A stretch of 64,000 nt of DNA, taken from Cavia porcellus. Lineage: Eukaryota > Chordata > Mammalia > Rodentia > Caviidae. Position numbers and translations under genes: made by a program. Shown here one piece after another: positions 13,590 through 25,516 of this stretch. The notes beneath the pieces were generated by a model. The model did no database searches. It saw only the letters and a program-made list of their open reading frames with translations, and was not told the origin of the DNA. The stretch is taken from positions 18,942,532 to 19,006,531 of the forward strand of contig NW_026947503.1 of assembly GCF_034190915.1 (NCBI RefSeq), read 5' to 3'. Position 1 is the first letter of the stretch. Every line of letters starts with the position of its first letter.

Positions 13590-14330
13590 AATCAATATAG
13601 TAGGTACTCAGGAACATAAATCGTGCTCAACATCACTAAGCAGTGGACTATGCAAATTAAAAACACATGACTAACAGTACAGAATAACCAGAACAGCTTT
13701 TATGGAAAGTTAAGAAATGAGTTTTGGTACTGTAAAGAGTGGAGAACATATCTACAGTGTTGAGACATGTAGATTTCTGCAGTCAATGTTGAAAACAGCA
13801 CAGAAATAATTAAATAAATCATAAATAGAATGACCATTTGACTCAGCAATTCTTGATATACACCCAAAGGAAATGAAATCAACACCTCATAAAAATGTTG
13901 CCCTCTCATATTGATTTGAGCATTATTCATAGTAGTCAAGACACAGAAAGAGCTGAAGTGTCCACTGATGGATGAATTGATACAGAATTTATGAAAAGGT
14001 ACATTAGTAATATTTTCAATCACATCAAAGGGTAAGAAGCTGCAGTTATATAGGCTATTCCTATAGATCCAGTGTACAACATGAGGAATAAAATTAGTGA
14101 TATTGTAATGTATAATGACATTTTGCAAATATAGTAGATTTTGAATACTCAGTACAAACAGAAAGAAAAAAGAAAGACATAAAGAAAGATGAAAGGCAAC
14201 TATGTGATCATGAACTATGATAATTTGCTTGAATATAGTATCATTTAACCATGAATGTTGCCTATCAAGATATTAAAAGATCATGTTAAATGCACCCTAG
14301 ATATAAGTTAAAATTTAATAGCTGTGAAAT
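13590..14330 (+). mobile_element. L1 3' end fragment (ORF2 C-terminus and 3' UTR)
   Basis: The fragment carries the usual series of L1 3' signatures in sense order. These include CTCAACATCACTAAGCAG (13627), GAATGACCATTTGACTCAGC (13829), ATATACACCCAAAGGAAATG (13856) and TCCACTGATGGATGAATTGA (13961). These belong to the end of ORF2 and its junction with the 3' UTR. Many indels show it is old. The minus-strand ORF at 13700-14128 lies wholly inside and is spurious. Confidence 0.85.
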
Positions 14331-15898
14331 TTTTGTCATACATTTATATTAGTAGTTATGATACAAGTAATGACCACAGAGAAGCACAAAAATAAAACTT
14401 GGCACTGACCAAAGTTGCACACTCTCAATTAATTGTACTGATGTTAGTAATTAGTTTGCCCTCATTGTCTTAGTATTCTACTAGAGTTATTATTAGTATT
14501 TTTGAATTCAAAATGAATATACAGATATTTCAAAAATATGCCTTAAAGACAAAAAGAGTAGATTCTGACAGTTTCTTATGAAAAACATGTTTTAGTCAAT
14601 GAATAGGCACAAGTTAACATTAAACAAAGAGATATTCCAGTTTCTTCAATGTAAGTACAACAATAATTTATTTTTTAACCTCACAAACAGGTATTTATTC
14701 AAATGAAAAGTAATACTGATAAATCAACCTTTACTCATTCCTTGTTATTACATATGAGCTTTCATCACATATGATATAGTATGCATTCTTTACTTACTAG
14801 GCTAATTTTCAAGGAAAAATTTTGAAACAAGAGAAAAAGTAATAGTGCATTGAACTGTACATGAAAATATTACAAAGGTACAAAGAAAATGTTATATTGA
14901 GTGCAGTAAAAATTGACTTTAAACATTTTAATACAATTGAATTTAATTTCAATATTATATGTGGTTGATAGAACACTTTATCATTATTTTCATTTATGGA
15001 AGGAACCATAAACATTTTTATTCTTGTTTTTCATGAGGATGATTTGTGAAGTGATGCAACATTCAAATTTGCATTTTGTGTTTTTGGGTGTTGTTGCATT
15101 TGATCTTTCTTTCTTCCTTTTTTCTTCCGGTCTTCTTTTTTTCCTTGCTGACTGGAGCTCAGGAGGTAGTGCAGGTTTTTCTGGAAATCTTGATCAGCCT
15201 CTCAAATTCTGAGGCAAATCCTGGCATGATTATCTTTTAGAATGTTCTAATGATCAGAAACTTTAAAGAAGTGCGCATTGATTTTACATAAAAGTGTTCT
15301 CAAAAGCCTTCTTGAGAAAAATGGACTAGTATTGACTGGTAGGATTTCTGGACTTGTAGGTGAATGAGGAAGGTCACTTGCTGACAAGTCACGAAATATA
15401 GTTACTATGCTTTGGAGACTTAAATGTGTAGGCACTACAGCGGAATGCAGATGGAGACGGTGCATTGTTTTGGATTAAAAGGTGTGTGGATTATAGAGGT
15501 TTAAACATCCTTATCTGGGATTCCTTATAAAATCTCACGGTGCAGCAAATTTACAAAGACTTACATGGTAAACTTTTACTTTTCCATATAAGGAAGATCT
15601 ACCTTAGTTTATGATTATACATTTTTTTTCAGAATATTTTTGATAGAATTAAGGAAGAACCCGAGGAAAAAAAATGTTTTAAACGCACATTAGTATTTTC
15701 CTGGCATATTTCAGCTCTAATGTACTTATACAATTTTTCCCAACACTAATTTACTATGCTTGTTTTATTTTTTTTTACTTTTAATTATTAATTTCGTTGT
15801 TGTATTTACTGTAGAATTTTAGAATCATATTCACTTTTGAATACGACTTTTTATCATCCAATTACTTTCCAGAAAACTTTAGAATCTGCTACTAAAGA
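14331..15898. other. AT-rich sequence with no recognised feature
   Basis: No SINE, L1 or exon signature is visible. The short frames at 15024-15212 and 15247-15465 have no recognisable motif. Confidence 0.45.
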
Positions 15899-15953
15899 TT
15901 TATTTTAAAAATAAATTATTTTTACACTAAAATTAATTTATTTTTAAAATAAA
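15899..15953. repeat. Perfect 20-bp inverted repeat (hairpin)
   Basis: The arm at 15899-15918 is the exact reverse complement of the arm at 15934-15953, separated by a 15-base loop. The arms are wholly A/T. A perfect 20-bp stem is notable even in AT-rich DNA. It might be a relic of a palindromic transposon end or a simple snap-back mutation. Confidence 0.9.
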
Positions 15954-16261
15954 GCAATTGCATTTTTATGACAACCAATAGTGAAGAGAAAAAAAGTTTG
16001 TAAAGGAAAGCAGGAAGCATTCAAGTTGTTTTGCTCCATATGTAACGATAAACTCCAAACTTAAAATCTTGTATCAAGATAACTTTCAGATTATTTTTGA
16101 AATTTCAATTTGTATCGTATTGAATTAGTACAGAGTTAAAACTCTTACACTGACTATCGCGTGGAAGGTACTGTATTCTTTTCATACATAGGATGCAGTG
16201 CCTTAGTTTTATTATTATTTTTAATACTAGAAATGAAGGCGTGACTTTCACAACATAAGCC

Positions 16262-16264
<3 letters not shown>
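15954..16264. other. No recognised feature
   Basis: AT-rich sequence with no recognisable repeat or exon. Confidence 0.45.
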
Positions 16265-16316
<52 letters not shown>

Positions 16317-16340
16317 TGTGTGCGCGCGCATGCGCGCGAC
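16265..16340. repeat. (GT)n microsatellite plus CG-alternating tract
   Basis: About 24 GT dinucleotides (16265-16313) are followed by GTGTGCGCGCGCATGCGCGC (16317-16336). Both are alternating purine-pyrimidine tracts, the sequence class that adopts Z-DNA most readily. A poly(T) run belonging to the next SINE follows directly. Confidence 0.95.
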
Positions 16341-16445
16341 TTTTTTTTTTTTTTTTTTTTTTGAGACTGTCTTGCTAAATTTCTCAGGCTGGGCTCAAGT
16401 CTGCCATCTTCTTGCTTCATCTAACCAGACTGACACTATACCTGG
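16341..16445 (-). mobile_element. B1-like (7SL-derived) SINE
   Basis: On the plus strand a T run (16341-16362) leads into TGAGACTGTCTTGCTAAATT and TCTCAGGCTGGGCTCAAGT. This is the antisense form of the 7SL-derived GAGACCAGCCTGGGCAA...CTAAAGAC region. The 5' part on the minus strand is truncated or diverged. The 88-codon minus-strand frame covering this and the GT repeat is an artefact. Confidence 0.8.
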
Positions 16446-17358
16446 TGATACTCATTAATTTTAACACCTAACATGTATTCAAAATAAAGAAAAATGATTC
16501 TAAAAATTATTTTTCTTAGTGAATTATATTGAATGAATTATTGGCACATTTTATATGGTGCATAATAGAGAACACCTCTGTATGTATATTTATTCATTAC
16601 AATATATGTATTCAAGACACCATAACTGCAATACTGGTTTTTGAGAGAAATTTTAATACTTTTGGATTTTTAAATTAAGAAATAAAGTGTCCTGTTAATT
16701 ACTAAAATACAAAATTATAACAAAAGTATTTTAATTGATTTTTAAAATATCTTATTTGTTCAATACACCATACAATATGGCAGTGTTTGTATTCTGACAA
16801 AAAGAAAATCTGATATAATTCTATTTGGAACTATAAAATGTTTCATTTGGAATATAGAAATTGATTGACTATAGGCGTTAGTCAAAGATTTAAACTCCTC
16901 AAAATTTAAATATATTTTAGAAATTTTGCTTAAATTTCTTATTATTCAATAATAAACATAATATTATTCTCTAAAGTGAGACCTTAGTACACAAATAAGT
17001 ACCTTTGTACTGTCTCATGGCATGTTTTCATGTTTCTTTTTAATTATTGCTACTAACATTTAAATAATATGCTATATTTTGAAAATATAAAGCTCCAATA
17101 GGAAAATTCAGATTGTAGATTTCTTAAAAATGGAAAGATTGGCAACATTGGGCCAGTTGTTCAAAAATAATAACGTGTGTTCAACTAAAACACTTACACT
17201 GAGTTAGTCAATTAGGCTTGACTGACATAATTCATAATACATTTGTTTTTCAATATTCCATTTAATCAGTATATTAGGAAAATATGTATTCATTTCCTAC
17301 ACTTGTCCCAGGAATATGTGGGGCAAGATGTCTTGCAGTTGATAAAACAAATTGTTAA
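16446..17358. other. AT-rich sequence with no recognised feature
   Basis: No SINE, L1 or exon signature is recognised. Confidence 0.45.
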
Positions 17359-17363
17359 GGCTC

Positions 17364-18120
17364 TGTAATAGTCAGCATTGGCAGGAGAACAGTGACAGAC
17401 AGGACACAGAATTTATTGTATTATTTATCATTGTCACCCAAAGAGTCAAACACAAAGAAAGTGCAGCAAATCTGTGAACAACACTAAAGACCTAGAAAAT
17501 CCAGCCAAGACCTGGGTATCATGGCAATAACTTGCATCAGTTTAGCTGAAAACCTAGACCCATGACAATGACTCATCCAAGTCTGTTTGAGGAATCCTCA
17601 CTAGGAAAGCTCAAAGCCCAGCAGTGGAAACTAGAAAATCTGTGCCAGCAGGTTGAAGGATCTGGGCCAGCAGGCTGATGGTCTGTACTAGAGCCGAGGA
17701 GTGATGCTCAAAATAAGGAGCAGGGTTCCCTTGAAAAGTATTATAGCCATCATCAGAACAAGGAGGTCTCAAGCTACTTCAGCGCTGAGAACTGATGAGC
17801 ACACATCATCTTCCCTTTTAGAGCTCGAAAGTGATGCACATAGTAAGGACCAAAACTCTCCCAAAGTGAACTGCAGCCATTCTCAGCAACAGGGTCCTGA
17901 GCTCCTCCGATGATAATAGATGAGTGCAGATCAGGGAAGTCAGCAGGATCAGCTCCTCCAGGAGAACCAACAGCACCACTTAAGAGAACCCACAATACTC
18001 CTCTTTCTCTACTGGTCTTTTTATGCTGGCAACTTCCCTCAGGTGAGCCATTCGTGCTTGGCACCACACTGATTCAGTTCAGCTGGTGTTTACACTGAGC
18101 AGCAGTATAAATTCACTACA
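17364..18120 (-). mobile_element. ERVL-type (MLT2/MT2-like) solo LTR, copy 1
   Basis: The minus strand starts TGTAGTGAATTTA and ends TGACTATTACA, so the element has TG...CA ends. Near the 3' end CAATAAATTCTG carries a polyadenylation signal (plus-strand 17410-17417), as in MLT2/MT2-type ERVL LTRs. Flanking pentamers GGCTC (17359-17363) and GGCCC (18121-18125) differ at one base and fit a 5-bp target duplication. No internal retroviral sequence is attached, so it is a solo LTR. It contains two tandem units of about 130 bp (starts 17701 and 17831), whereas the related LTR at 42645-43286 has one. Overlapping ORFs are not genes. Confidence 0.75.
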
Positions 18121-18869
18121 GGCCCTCTCCAGAATGAAATGAAGTCTTCTAGATCACAAAATGCCCAGTTCTCCAGGTGTGGCAGATGAAAGGTGAATCT
18201 CTCAAGTTCCTTGGGCTTGCTTTTTAGAAATAAATTTAGTATAACTAAGAATGACACTTTTATTCATTTTGCATGGTGTCAGACATATATTAAACTTGAC
18301 TCATCTTTATTCTTTTGGCATCTACTAGGAGCTGGAAAATTTGCAAGTTTTATCACAGTGTTGTAGGCATTAATTTATTCTATCGTGCAGCTTATTGTGT
18401 AATGCATATGAGTAACACACATAACCCAATTTCATCTCAAATTGTGTAGCAATGTAGTTCGAGATTCAAAACCTGTGACTCAAATATGTAAACACACTAT
18501 GAACACTCTCAATTGCCTCATAATAATAGGATCCAAGAAAAGCATATCTGAAACCTTCCCATTTCAGATAAAGCTTTCCCACTGCCTACTTAACTTTTTT
18601 GTTTTGTAATTTCATTGTTACAAGAAGAGTTAATATATGACCTATCATTTTAATGAATTTTTAAATATGCCTTTTGACTATTGTTCGTGACAGTTCAAAT
18701 GTTCTACAAGAAATATCTAGAGCTCATTCATCTTGCTGAACTGAAGCCTTTTGCCTGGAATTATTAATTCCTTCATTTTTTTTCTCCAGCCCATAGAAAC
18801 TGCCATTTCATGTTTTATATCTATGAATTTCTCTGCACAATAGCTAAAAATAGAGAAGGGGAATAAGGA
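18121..18869. other. No recognised feature
   Basis: Unique-looking, AT-rich sequence with no repeat signature that I can place. Confidence 0.45.
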
Positions 18870-18990
18870 AATAGGAATACACATAAATGAACAGTAATCA
18901 CTCGTTTAAGAAAAAGAAATTCTATAATGTGAGCAATGTAAATGAAACTTGACAACATCTAATGAAGTAGACCAACTACAGACAAATGCT
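18870..18990 (+). mobile_element. Possible small L1 3' fragment
   Basis: The stretch around 18945-19005 (CTTGACAACATCTAATGAAG ... ACAGACAAATGCTGCCTGAT) resembles the end of an L1 at the motif GACATTATGCTAAGTGAAAT ... GACAAATACTGCATGAT. The match is short and diverged. Confidence 0.4.
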
Positions 18991-21900
18991 GCCTGATTTC
19001 ATTTACCTGTGTGACCCTGCCCATCTTTAAACAGTGGTGATGCTGGCTCCATTGCTAGAGCATACTCTAAAAGAAGGTCCATTTTGCATTACATTCTTAG
19101 GTTTGTCCAACAGTGTCTACTATACTATTGTTTCTGTGTTAGTGCAGAGTATCTTGCACAGAATTTCCCATCATAGTTATATATGGGATGTGAAGAGTCA
19201 GTCTCTTTCTGCTTTGTCCGTCCCACTCAGCCTGTTTGAAAGTACCTGTCTTTTTATTACTTCATGACATGAATTTGTTTCACCTGAACCTTAAAAATCA
19301 CCTGAACCTTACCTCATCTGGTGTCTCCTGTTGCTGTTGAATATTAGTTGCAGTTGAGTAAAAGTGCCTCAATTGATTCATTCTTCCCAACCGCTGACAG
19401 ACACCAAATTATTTCTAAATCTATGTAATGCTTTATTTCAAGCTTACTATAAGAGTAGGGATTTCTAACCAATTTAATTTCAATATTTCCTTCAGTTGAT
19501 AGAATTTTAGATGTGAGAAAAAGTGTCCAAATAACATTTTTGAGTGAGCTGCAAGAAAAAAAGAGGTTATTTGGTTTTTCACAAGATTAAAGTTTAGTTT
19601 CCTGGGTGAATCCAACTCACCAGACTGGGGCTTAATCTCACGAAGTCTTTTAGAAACTGTTCAAACCTTTCCCTAAAATGAACTGCTAGTTTCAAATAAC
19701 TAAATTCTGAACCAGGGAGCATTTTTATTACTTAAATTGCTTTATTTATTTTGATTTTTTACATTTCATTTTTTATTTCTTTAAGCACTAGCACGTTAGA
19801 ATGCAAAATATTCTTTATTTTGCCACTCAGAATTATCTTTTGAACTATGCAACAATAAATCTCTTAATGAAATTCAACAGAAAGTATTTAATTGTTTTAG
19901 GAGTCTTTCACATTCCCTTTTCCTTAGGCAACACATGTTTTTCTTTTTGTTCTATTCATAATGTCAAAAAAAATGTAAGGAGGGAAGAAACAGACACTAA
20001 ATTATTTGTGAAAAGAAAATTCTTTGAATACTTTTTCAAAGCATTCTCTTGCTAAGTTCAATATAATTGCATTTATGAATAGACTTTTTCACATCACAAT
20101 GTTTTGATATTTGACAGTTTTCATAAAGACACACTATCATAGGAAATTTAATGGTCAATAATTATCTTTGTCTATATATTCCTTCCCTGCCATTCAGTGT
20201 GAAAGAGATTGATATGGGCAATTTCCACAATTACTAGTTTACTTTACTCAAATTGAAAAGTTATTCTAAGGTGCTTGTTTTTTCACTGAAAATGAGCTTT
20301 TGCTCCTGTTTTGCATAAGCCATAGATTCATGTGTTGTGTGCTCATTGAAAATGCTCAAATATGAGGTTCTACTGAAATTCTTAGTTCTGTAAATGCAGA
20401 TTGCACAGAATTTGGGTCACTATTAACCTTGCTTTTATCATGTTACATTTTTATGAGAATCTACCTTTGATAAATGATTGTGTTTTCTTAATTTGGGAGC
20501 TACTCATGAATTGAAAAGAGAGACATTTTAGCCAATAAATATAGTAACAAAAATGAGCTGCAGAAAACATCAATGTAAGTTTTTCTTTTAAAAAAACAAA
20601 GTTTTGCAGCTTCAATGTTTTGTAAAAACTATTGGCACATATCATGAGATGATCACAATTCCATTCACTTCCCATCTCACCTTGTGATTCACTGCAACAA
20701 CCACTCACCATCTGCACCATGGTTTGTCATTCATATCATCTAGAATCATATTTTCTTGTTTATTTAAGAAGAAAAATGGTAGTATTACATCAATGAAAAG
20801 ACTGAACTTCTACATTTCTGGTTAGTTTTCAGAAGTGAAAAATAGTATGTATTTGGAAGAAAAATATATGGCACACACCCATCCATACTCCTATCACAAA
20901 TATGAATAGCTGTCCTTTGTTTTTTTACATTGAACACAAAAGAATATTAGCGTTAGAGAATCCGTGAATCTACCTACACTGATATTTTCTTAAAGCATGA
21001 ATCCCTCTATGATAATCCCAATAAAAAGCATGCACATAACAAAGTATTCTGCAATTATACTTGTTACAAAAACCTCTGATAATGAGTTGTAGTTTACCCT
21101 ACTTGACGTCTCCTTGATATTCAATATGCATTTTTCCAGGAATTTTGTGAGATGTGTTGTGTACTTTCATTTCGTGAATGAGATGCTAGAATTCTGAAAT
21201 ATTGATTTTCTTGCTTAAGTTAAAGAACAAGTTCATAGCAGAATAAAAGTTCCCCTTCACTCTGCTTCATTCCAGATTTTCTTTAGGTTGTCAGTCTCTG
21301 ATCGTAGTTCCCTTGGTGACTTTGCTACTCTTGAGCTAACTGCGACAAAGGAAAATTAAAGAACACTGTTCAGAAATGAATGGCATAAATGTACAACCTG
21401 CTGATGTAGGACCGTGTTTCAGTGCCTTTATTTCTAGAATTTCTAATGCAGTTCCCTAATGGCTCTCCCTTGACCACCACTAATGCATCATAAACTATCA
21501 TTGGATTTTCTTTTAGATCAAACTGATGAGAATACGTTGAATTAGGGTTGCTGAATTGTTGTTACCTAATGCGTTTTTCAAGAGAATAAAAGCAAAACAC
21601 AAATTAAATTACGAGGTGATTTAAAAGGCTCTTTCATACCCTGTGCATTTAGCCATTGAGTTGGTTTCTAAGGTAAAAAGAGTCAGATACGGTCATATCT
21701 ATTCATCAGTCGTTTCTCAACATTCAATCTCTACAAAAGTTATTACTGTCATTCTAAAATGAGTATAAAATAATAAACTGCTAAGCTATGTTAAGTTACC
21801 GAAATTGCTAAATACATTTCAATAAATAATCTTGATGGGACTCGTAATTTTTAATGCAGTGTTCATAGAGAATGTAATCACCACAAGGGATCTCTTCAGA

Positions 21901-23249
21901 ACTGTGCCAGATAATTGTACATATCTTTAAAACTGCCTTAAAAGCCATTTTAATTAAGTGCATATTATATTCCCCTGAAGAACAACTTTCAAATTGAAAA
22001 TATCTGCATATAAATTCTTTTTAGTGAAATAAAAATAACCTTCTGTTCAGCACACCCTTTCTGTGATGTCCTTAGTGACAATTCCTATTAGAAATAAACA
22101 AATAATATATATTAAGTTTAGATAATTGTTGTAGTTAATTATATTTAAAAACCTGAAGGAAATACATAATTATTGAAAGGTATTTCTTCAGCATGTATAC
22201 ATGCATGCTAAAATATTCTTTCTCTAGAGCACATTGCATGTTTTAAAAGTTAAGCAGATTTTATAACATCTCTCAACAATATCTGGATATTATATTGAGA
22301 ATACTTTCAAAGACTGAAATCAAGCAATGACTACATTATTCCCAATTTAATATGAACTCATTAAATTGTTTTCTAAAACAATTTACAATTTTAAATTTAT
22401 GAATTATAATAATTACTATACATAGTTATTGAAAATTTTCTATGTAAGTCATTTCATTTGTACCACTGTTTTTTAAGGCAACAACCGTCTGGAACAGTCA
22501 ATATTTTTACTACTTGACGTGAAATACCAGGGGACCAAGGAGCAGAAAGTTTGATGATTTACTTAAAGGAACGTTGTTAAGAAGTAATTTAAATGGAATT
22601 CCGAGCCAGGTCGTGTTGCTTCAGAACCTGAACTCTCAGCATGTACAGACCGACTGTTGACTGACCACTTACATGTCTACCTTATTCTCCAACCGCATCA
22701 CTTGAATATTCACCACCTTGATGCATCTTCACATAGGTAACCACTAGGTGATAAATCCCACTAATGCTTCTAATTATTGAAGTACTGATAATGTGGGTAA
22801 TTCATATTTACTTGTTTATGAATACTAATGTCCATAGGAAGACTAGATGTGATTTCAATTGAGATTAAGATAAAATATACACCCAGTATATTTTATGTCA
22901 TAAAGATTTCTCACTGCATGGTAGAGATATTTAAGAAGTGTGGATCGAAATCAAATTTCCACAGCAATATTATTGCCGTATAAAATTAGTAGAATTATGC
23001 TGAATTACATGAGAGCTCATTTTATGGAATAATATTAATATGATAGTTTTGGATGATTAGAGAACTCAAGTTGCCATAAAATAAATCCCTCATTTTGTGA
23101 AACATCCATCTATTTAAGCTAAGTAACATTATCTTAATATTGAATATAACAACACATCAGGCATCACTCTAAGTGAGAAAATAGTTTTTGAATACTGTCT
23201 CTATTAATCCTAATATGTCAATTGGACTGCATTAATAAATGCCTTGTGA
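18991..23249. other. Long AT-rich stretch with no recognised feature
   Basis: This is the longest stretch in the window without a repeat I can name. A near-exact short tandem duplication (CACCTGAACCTTA twice) sits near 19280-19310. Short frames such as 19034-19267 and 20451-20720 show no recognisable motif, and I see no exon-like segment with paired splice sites. Confidence 0.45.
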
Positions 23250-23465
23250 TTAATAAAACACATTTTTGGAATGAGGGCTCTCAAACTGAAGGCAGAAGAC
23301 CTGCCCTGCTGGTGACGGCATTTCCTTGGCCAGGGTGTAGCAGAAAGGAAGCAGGAGGAAGTCTGAAGCTCTTTCCTGAGACCTGAGCTGCATCCTTGAT
23401 CCCTCTTCTTCTTTGACTTCCAGTAATTTGGACTGAGAAACCACTGGGCCTGTCATCCTTCCAGT
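23250..23465. other. GC-richer unassigned segment
   Basis: About 200 bases are clearly GC-richer than the surroundings and hold a 68-codon minus-strand frame without recognisable motifs. It could be a diverged LTR or MaLR-like relic, or unique sequence. I cannot assign it. Confidence 0.35.
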
Positions 23466-23623
23466 ATGGAAATGGCTGTTGTAGACTGTCCTACCTCTGC
23501 TATTTGCATAATTTCATATCTAATTAGCACCCTACCTATCAACAAATTCTATTCCAGGAAAACAATTGAAAGGCAGATTCCCTCCCAAGTCTGACAAAGT
23601 GAGTTTTAAACACGTTTGACACA

Positions 23624-23625
<2 letters not shown>

Positions 23626-23664
<39 letters not shown>
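23626..23664 (-). repeat. Poly(T) run of 39 bases
   Basis: An uninterrupted T39 run, seen as poly(A) on the minus strand. The adjoining plus-strand sequence (23665-23760) does not match the SINEs elsewhere in the window and has no AATAAA complement next to the tract. The source of the tail is therefore unknown: a diverged retrocopy end or a homopolymer expansion. Confidence 0.9.
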
Positions 23665-23671
<7 letters not shown>

Positions 23672-24579
23672 TGGCACGCACAAAACAGCACAACTGTGAC
23701 AATGTCTGGCAGGCATGTGAGGAAGTTCCATGATTTGTTTGCACCTATGAATTTCCTAAAGCAAGGTCCTCTCTTATCAATGGAAGTTTGCAATTTGATT
23801 GTTCCTAAGTTAGGACTTACATATATTCTCCATTAGGTAACTGTAGCCACTATAAACTCAGTTTGAAAGCTTTTACTGAATAAGCCAAATGTTACGCATA
23901 ATTAATCAATTCTTCAAAATATAGTCTAACAATTGTATAGCTACTATTGAAGCTGAGATGTTGCACACGTTTTACTTAGATGATAATATACGTAATAAAA
24001 ATGTCATTTCAGAAAAGGAAATATCAAAACTTTTAAACAGAAAAATTATCACTGTAAGTATCCTAGAATGAATGATAAATAATTGGCCAAGTCTTGCAAC
24101 TATCTAGTGTTGCAATTCCCTACAAGTTTCATTGTACAAGAATGAATAACTTTCGTGTCTTATCATTAAATGTAATCAAGTTCCTACAAAGATTTTTAAT
24201 ACACAGTTATTGGCAAAATATTATTATAATTTCTATTGCAAACGTAAGATTATCTTTAAAAAATAGGGATAGGGCATAGTGATAGTAATAACAAAAAAGA
24301 ATCTTATTTTTCAATAGTTTCTCAGGAGTAATTGTTTCCATATAACTGAAAATACTGTCCTGAAAATGACAAGTCATTCTATTGACTACCACATCAGTGC
24401 AAAGCAAATGGCCGATCCTCACCTCATCCCTTCTCAATTTGGCACAAAAAATTAGTGACTGCATAGACACCTTATTACAGTAAATTAAATTGAAAATAAA
24501 AAAATTGATCTATCGCTAACTATTCACTTAAGTAAGCTTGAAACTTTATTTTAGTAAATAATATCACCAAGTGTGCCAG
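23665..24579. other. No recognised feature
   Basis: AT-rich sequence without a recognisable repeat or exon. Confidence 0.45.
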
Positions 24580-24710
24580 GTGATGTGATGGTATAAATAT
24601 AAATTCTGGGTTCATTTTAATAACATGACTAATTTCACAGGATTTTTTAAGCATATGTAAATTTTAGTTCACTCATTTGTAAAGAGAAATAAGAAGATAA
24701 TCTTGCATAT
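24580..24710 (+). mobile_element. Possible MIR SINE (ancient)
   Basis: The order ATAAATTCTGGGTTCA, CATGACTAATTTCACAGG and AGTTCACTCATTTGTAAAGA follows the MIR core (GGGTTCAAATCC ... ACTTACTAGCTGTGTGACC ... TCAGTTTCCTCATCTGTAAA), with high divergence. MIR is an ancient mammalian tRNA-derived SINE. Confidence 0.5.
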
Positions 24711-24784
24711 ATTTTCTGAGAGTTAAAAAAATACTATAAATGGCAGTTGAGTGGCCAGCAAATATCTGACCCATGCACACATGT

Positions 24785-24786
<2 letters not shown>

Positions 24787-24829
<43 letters not shown>

Positions 24830-24860
24830 ATAATCTTTATGTGTGTATGTATATGCATAT
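24787..24860. repeat. (TA)n / TATG microsatellite
   Basis: A TA run of about 45 bases grades into TATG and GTATGTATATG units. The three overlapping short ORFs across it are spurious. Confidence 0.95.
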
Positions 24861-24884
24861 ACAGTGCAGCAGTATATATGTATA

Positions 24885-25037
24885 TGACTGGAGATTGAAC
24901 CCAGTAGTGATCTATGTTCCCAGCCCTTTTCCAATTAAGATCTTGCTAAGTTTCCTAGCCTGGGGTGAATTTGTGATCTTTCTGCCTCTGTCTCCAGAAG
25001 GCATAGATTACAGACTTGCACTACAATGTCTGGCTGC
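24885..25037 (-). mobile_element. B1-dID composite SINE
   Basis: On the plus strand the ID part comes first (GGAGATTGAACCCAGTAGTG, then CCCAGCCC). The B1 part follows (GATCTTGCTAAGTTTCCTAG, CCTGGGGTGAATTTGTGATC, CTGCCTCTGTCTCC). This is the same order as the 12.8-kb copy, so it is a B1-dID on the minus strand. It abuts the TA microsatellite, which may have grown from its tail. Confidence 0.85.
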
Positions 25038-25432
25038 ATTATTAATATTTTTATAAAAGTATAACTTTTAAATAAGCTTAAAAATAAAAAATGAAGTAGA
25101 TTATTCATACTTCTACAATAAAGTCTAAATATATCATTCCAATTTATATTTGAAAAGTTCTTTTCTCTTTGAAAACTGAATGAATAACATGTATTTTTTC
25201 CAATATTTACTTAATGGAGAATTTATATTTTAATAGCAGATATTTTTAACATGGCACTTTAAATAATTTACATTTCATTAAAGACATTAGAAATAGAATT
25301 TTTAATGACAATTCAATTTATAATCTATCATTATACCATAATTTCTTTAGTTATAATTCAAACTCTACTTTTTAAATAATTTATTCTTTGCCAAATGAGT
25401 TTGTTACTTCTTTTTATTTTATTTTCTTTGTT
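25038..25432. other. No recognised feature
   Basis: AT-rich sequence without a recognisable repeat. Confidence 0.45.
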
Positions 25433-25516
25433 TTGTCTTTGACACTGTGAGTTAAACTCACAACCTCATGCTTGCCATACGGACACTGTGCCGATCAACT
25501 ATATTCCCAGCCCTGT
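25433..25516 (-). mobile_element. ID SINE, diverged
   Basis: Antisense ID features on the plus strand are GAGTTAAACTCACAACCTCA, TGCTTGCCATACGGACACTG and a final CCCAGCCC. They correspond to the B box, the centre and the head. The A-box region (GATCAACTATATTCCC) is heavily mutated, so this is an old copy. Confidence 0.75.

Noticed and set aside
13700..14128. 142-codon minus-strand ORF
   Set aside because: It is antisense to a decayed L1 3' end.
17701..18098. Overlapping ORFs of 62-97 codons on both strands
   Set aside because: All lie in an ERVL-type LTR. The similarity between the minus frames here and at 42868-43235 reflects LTR homology, not a protein family.
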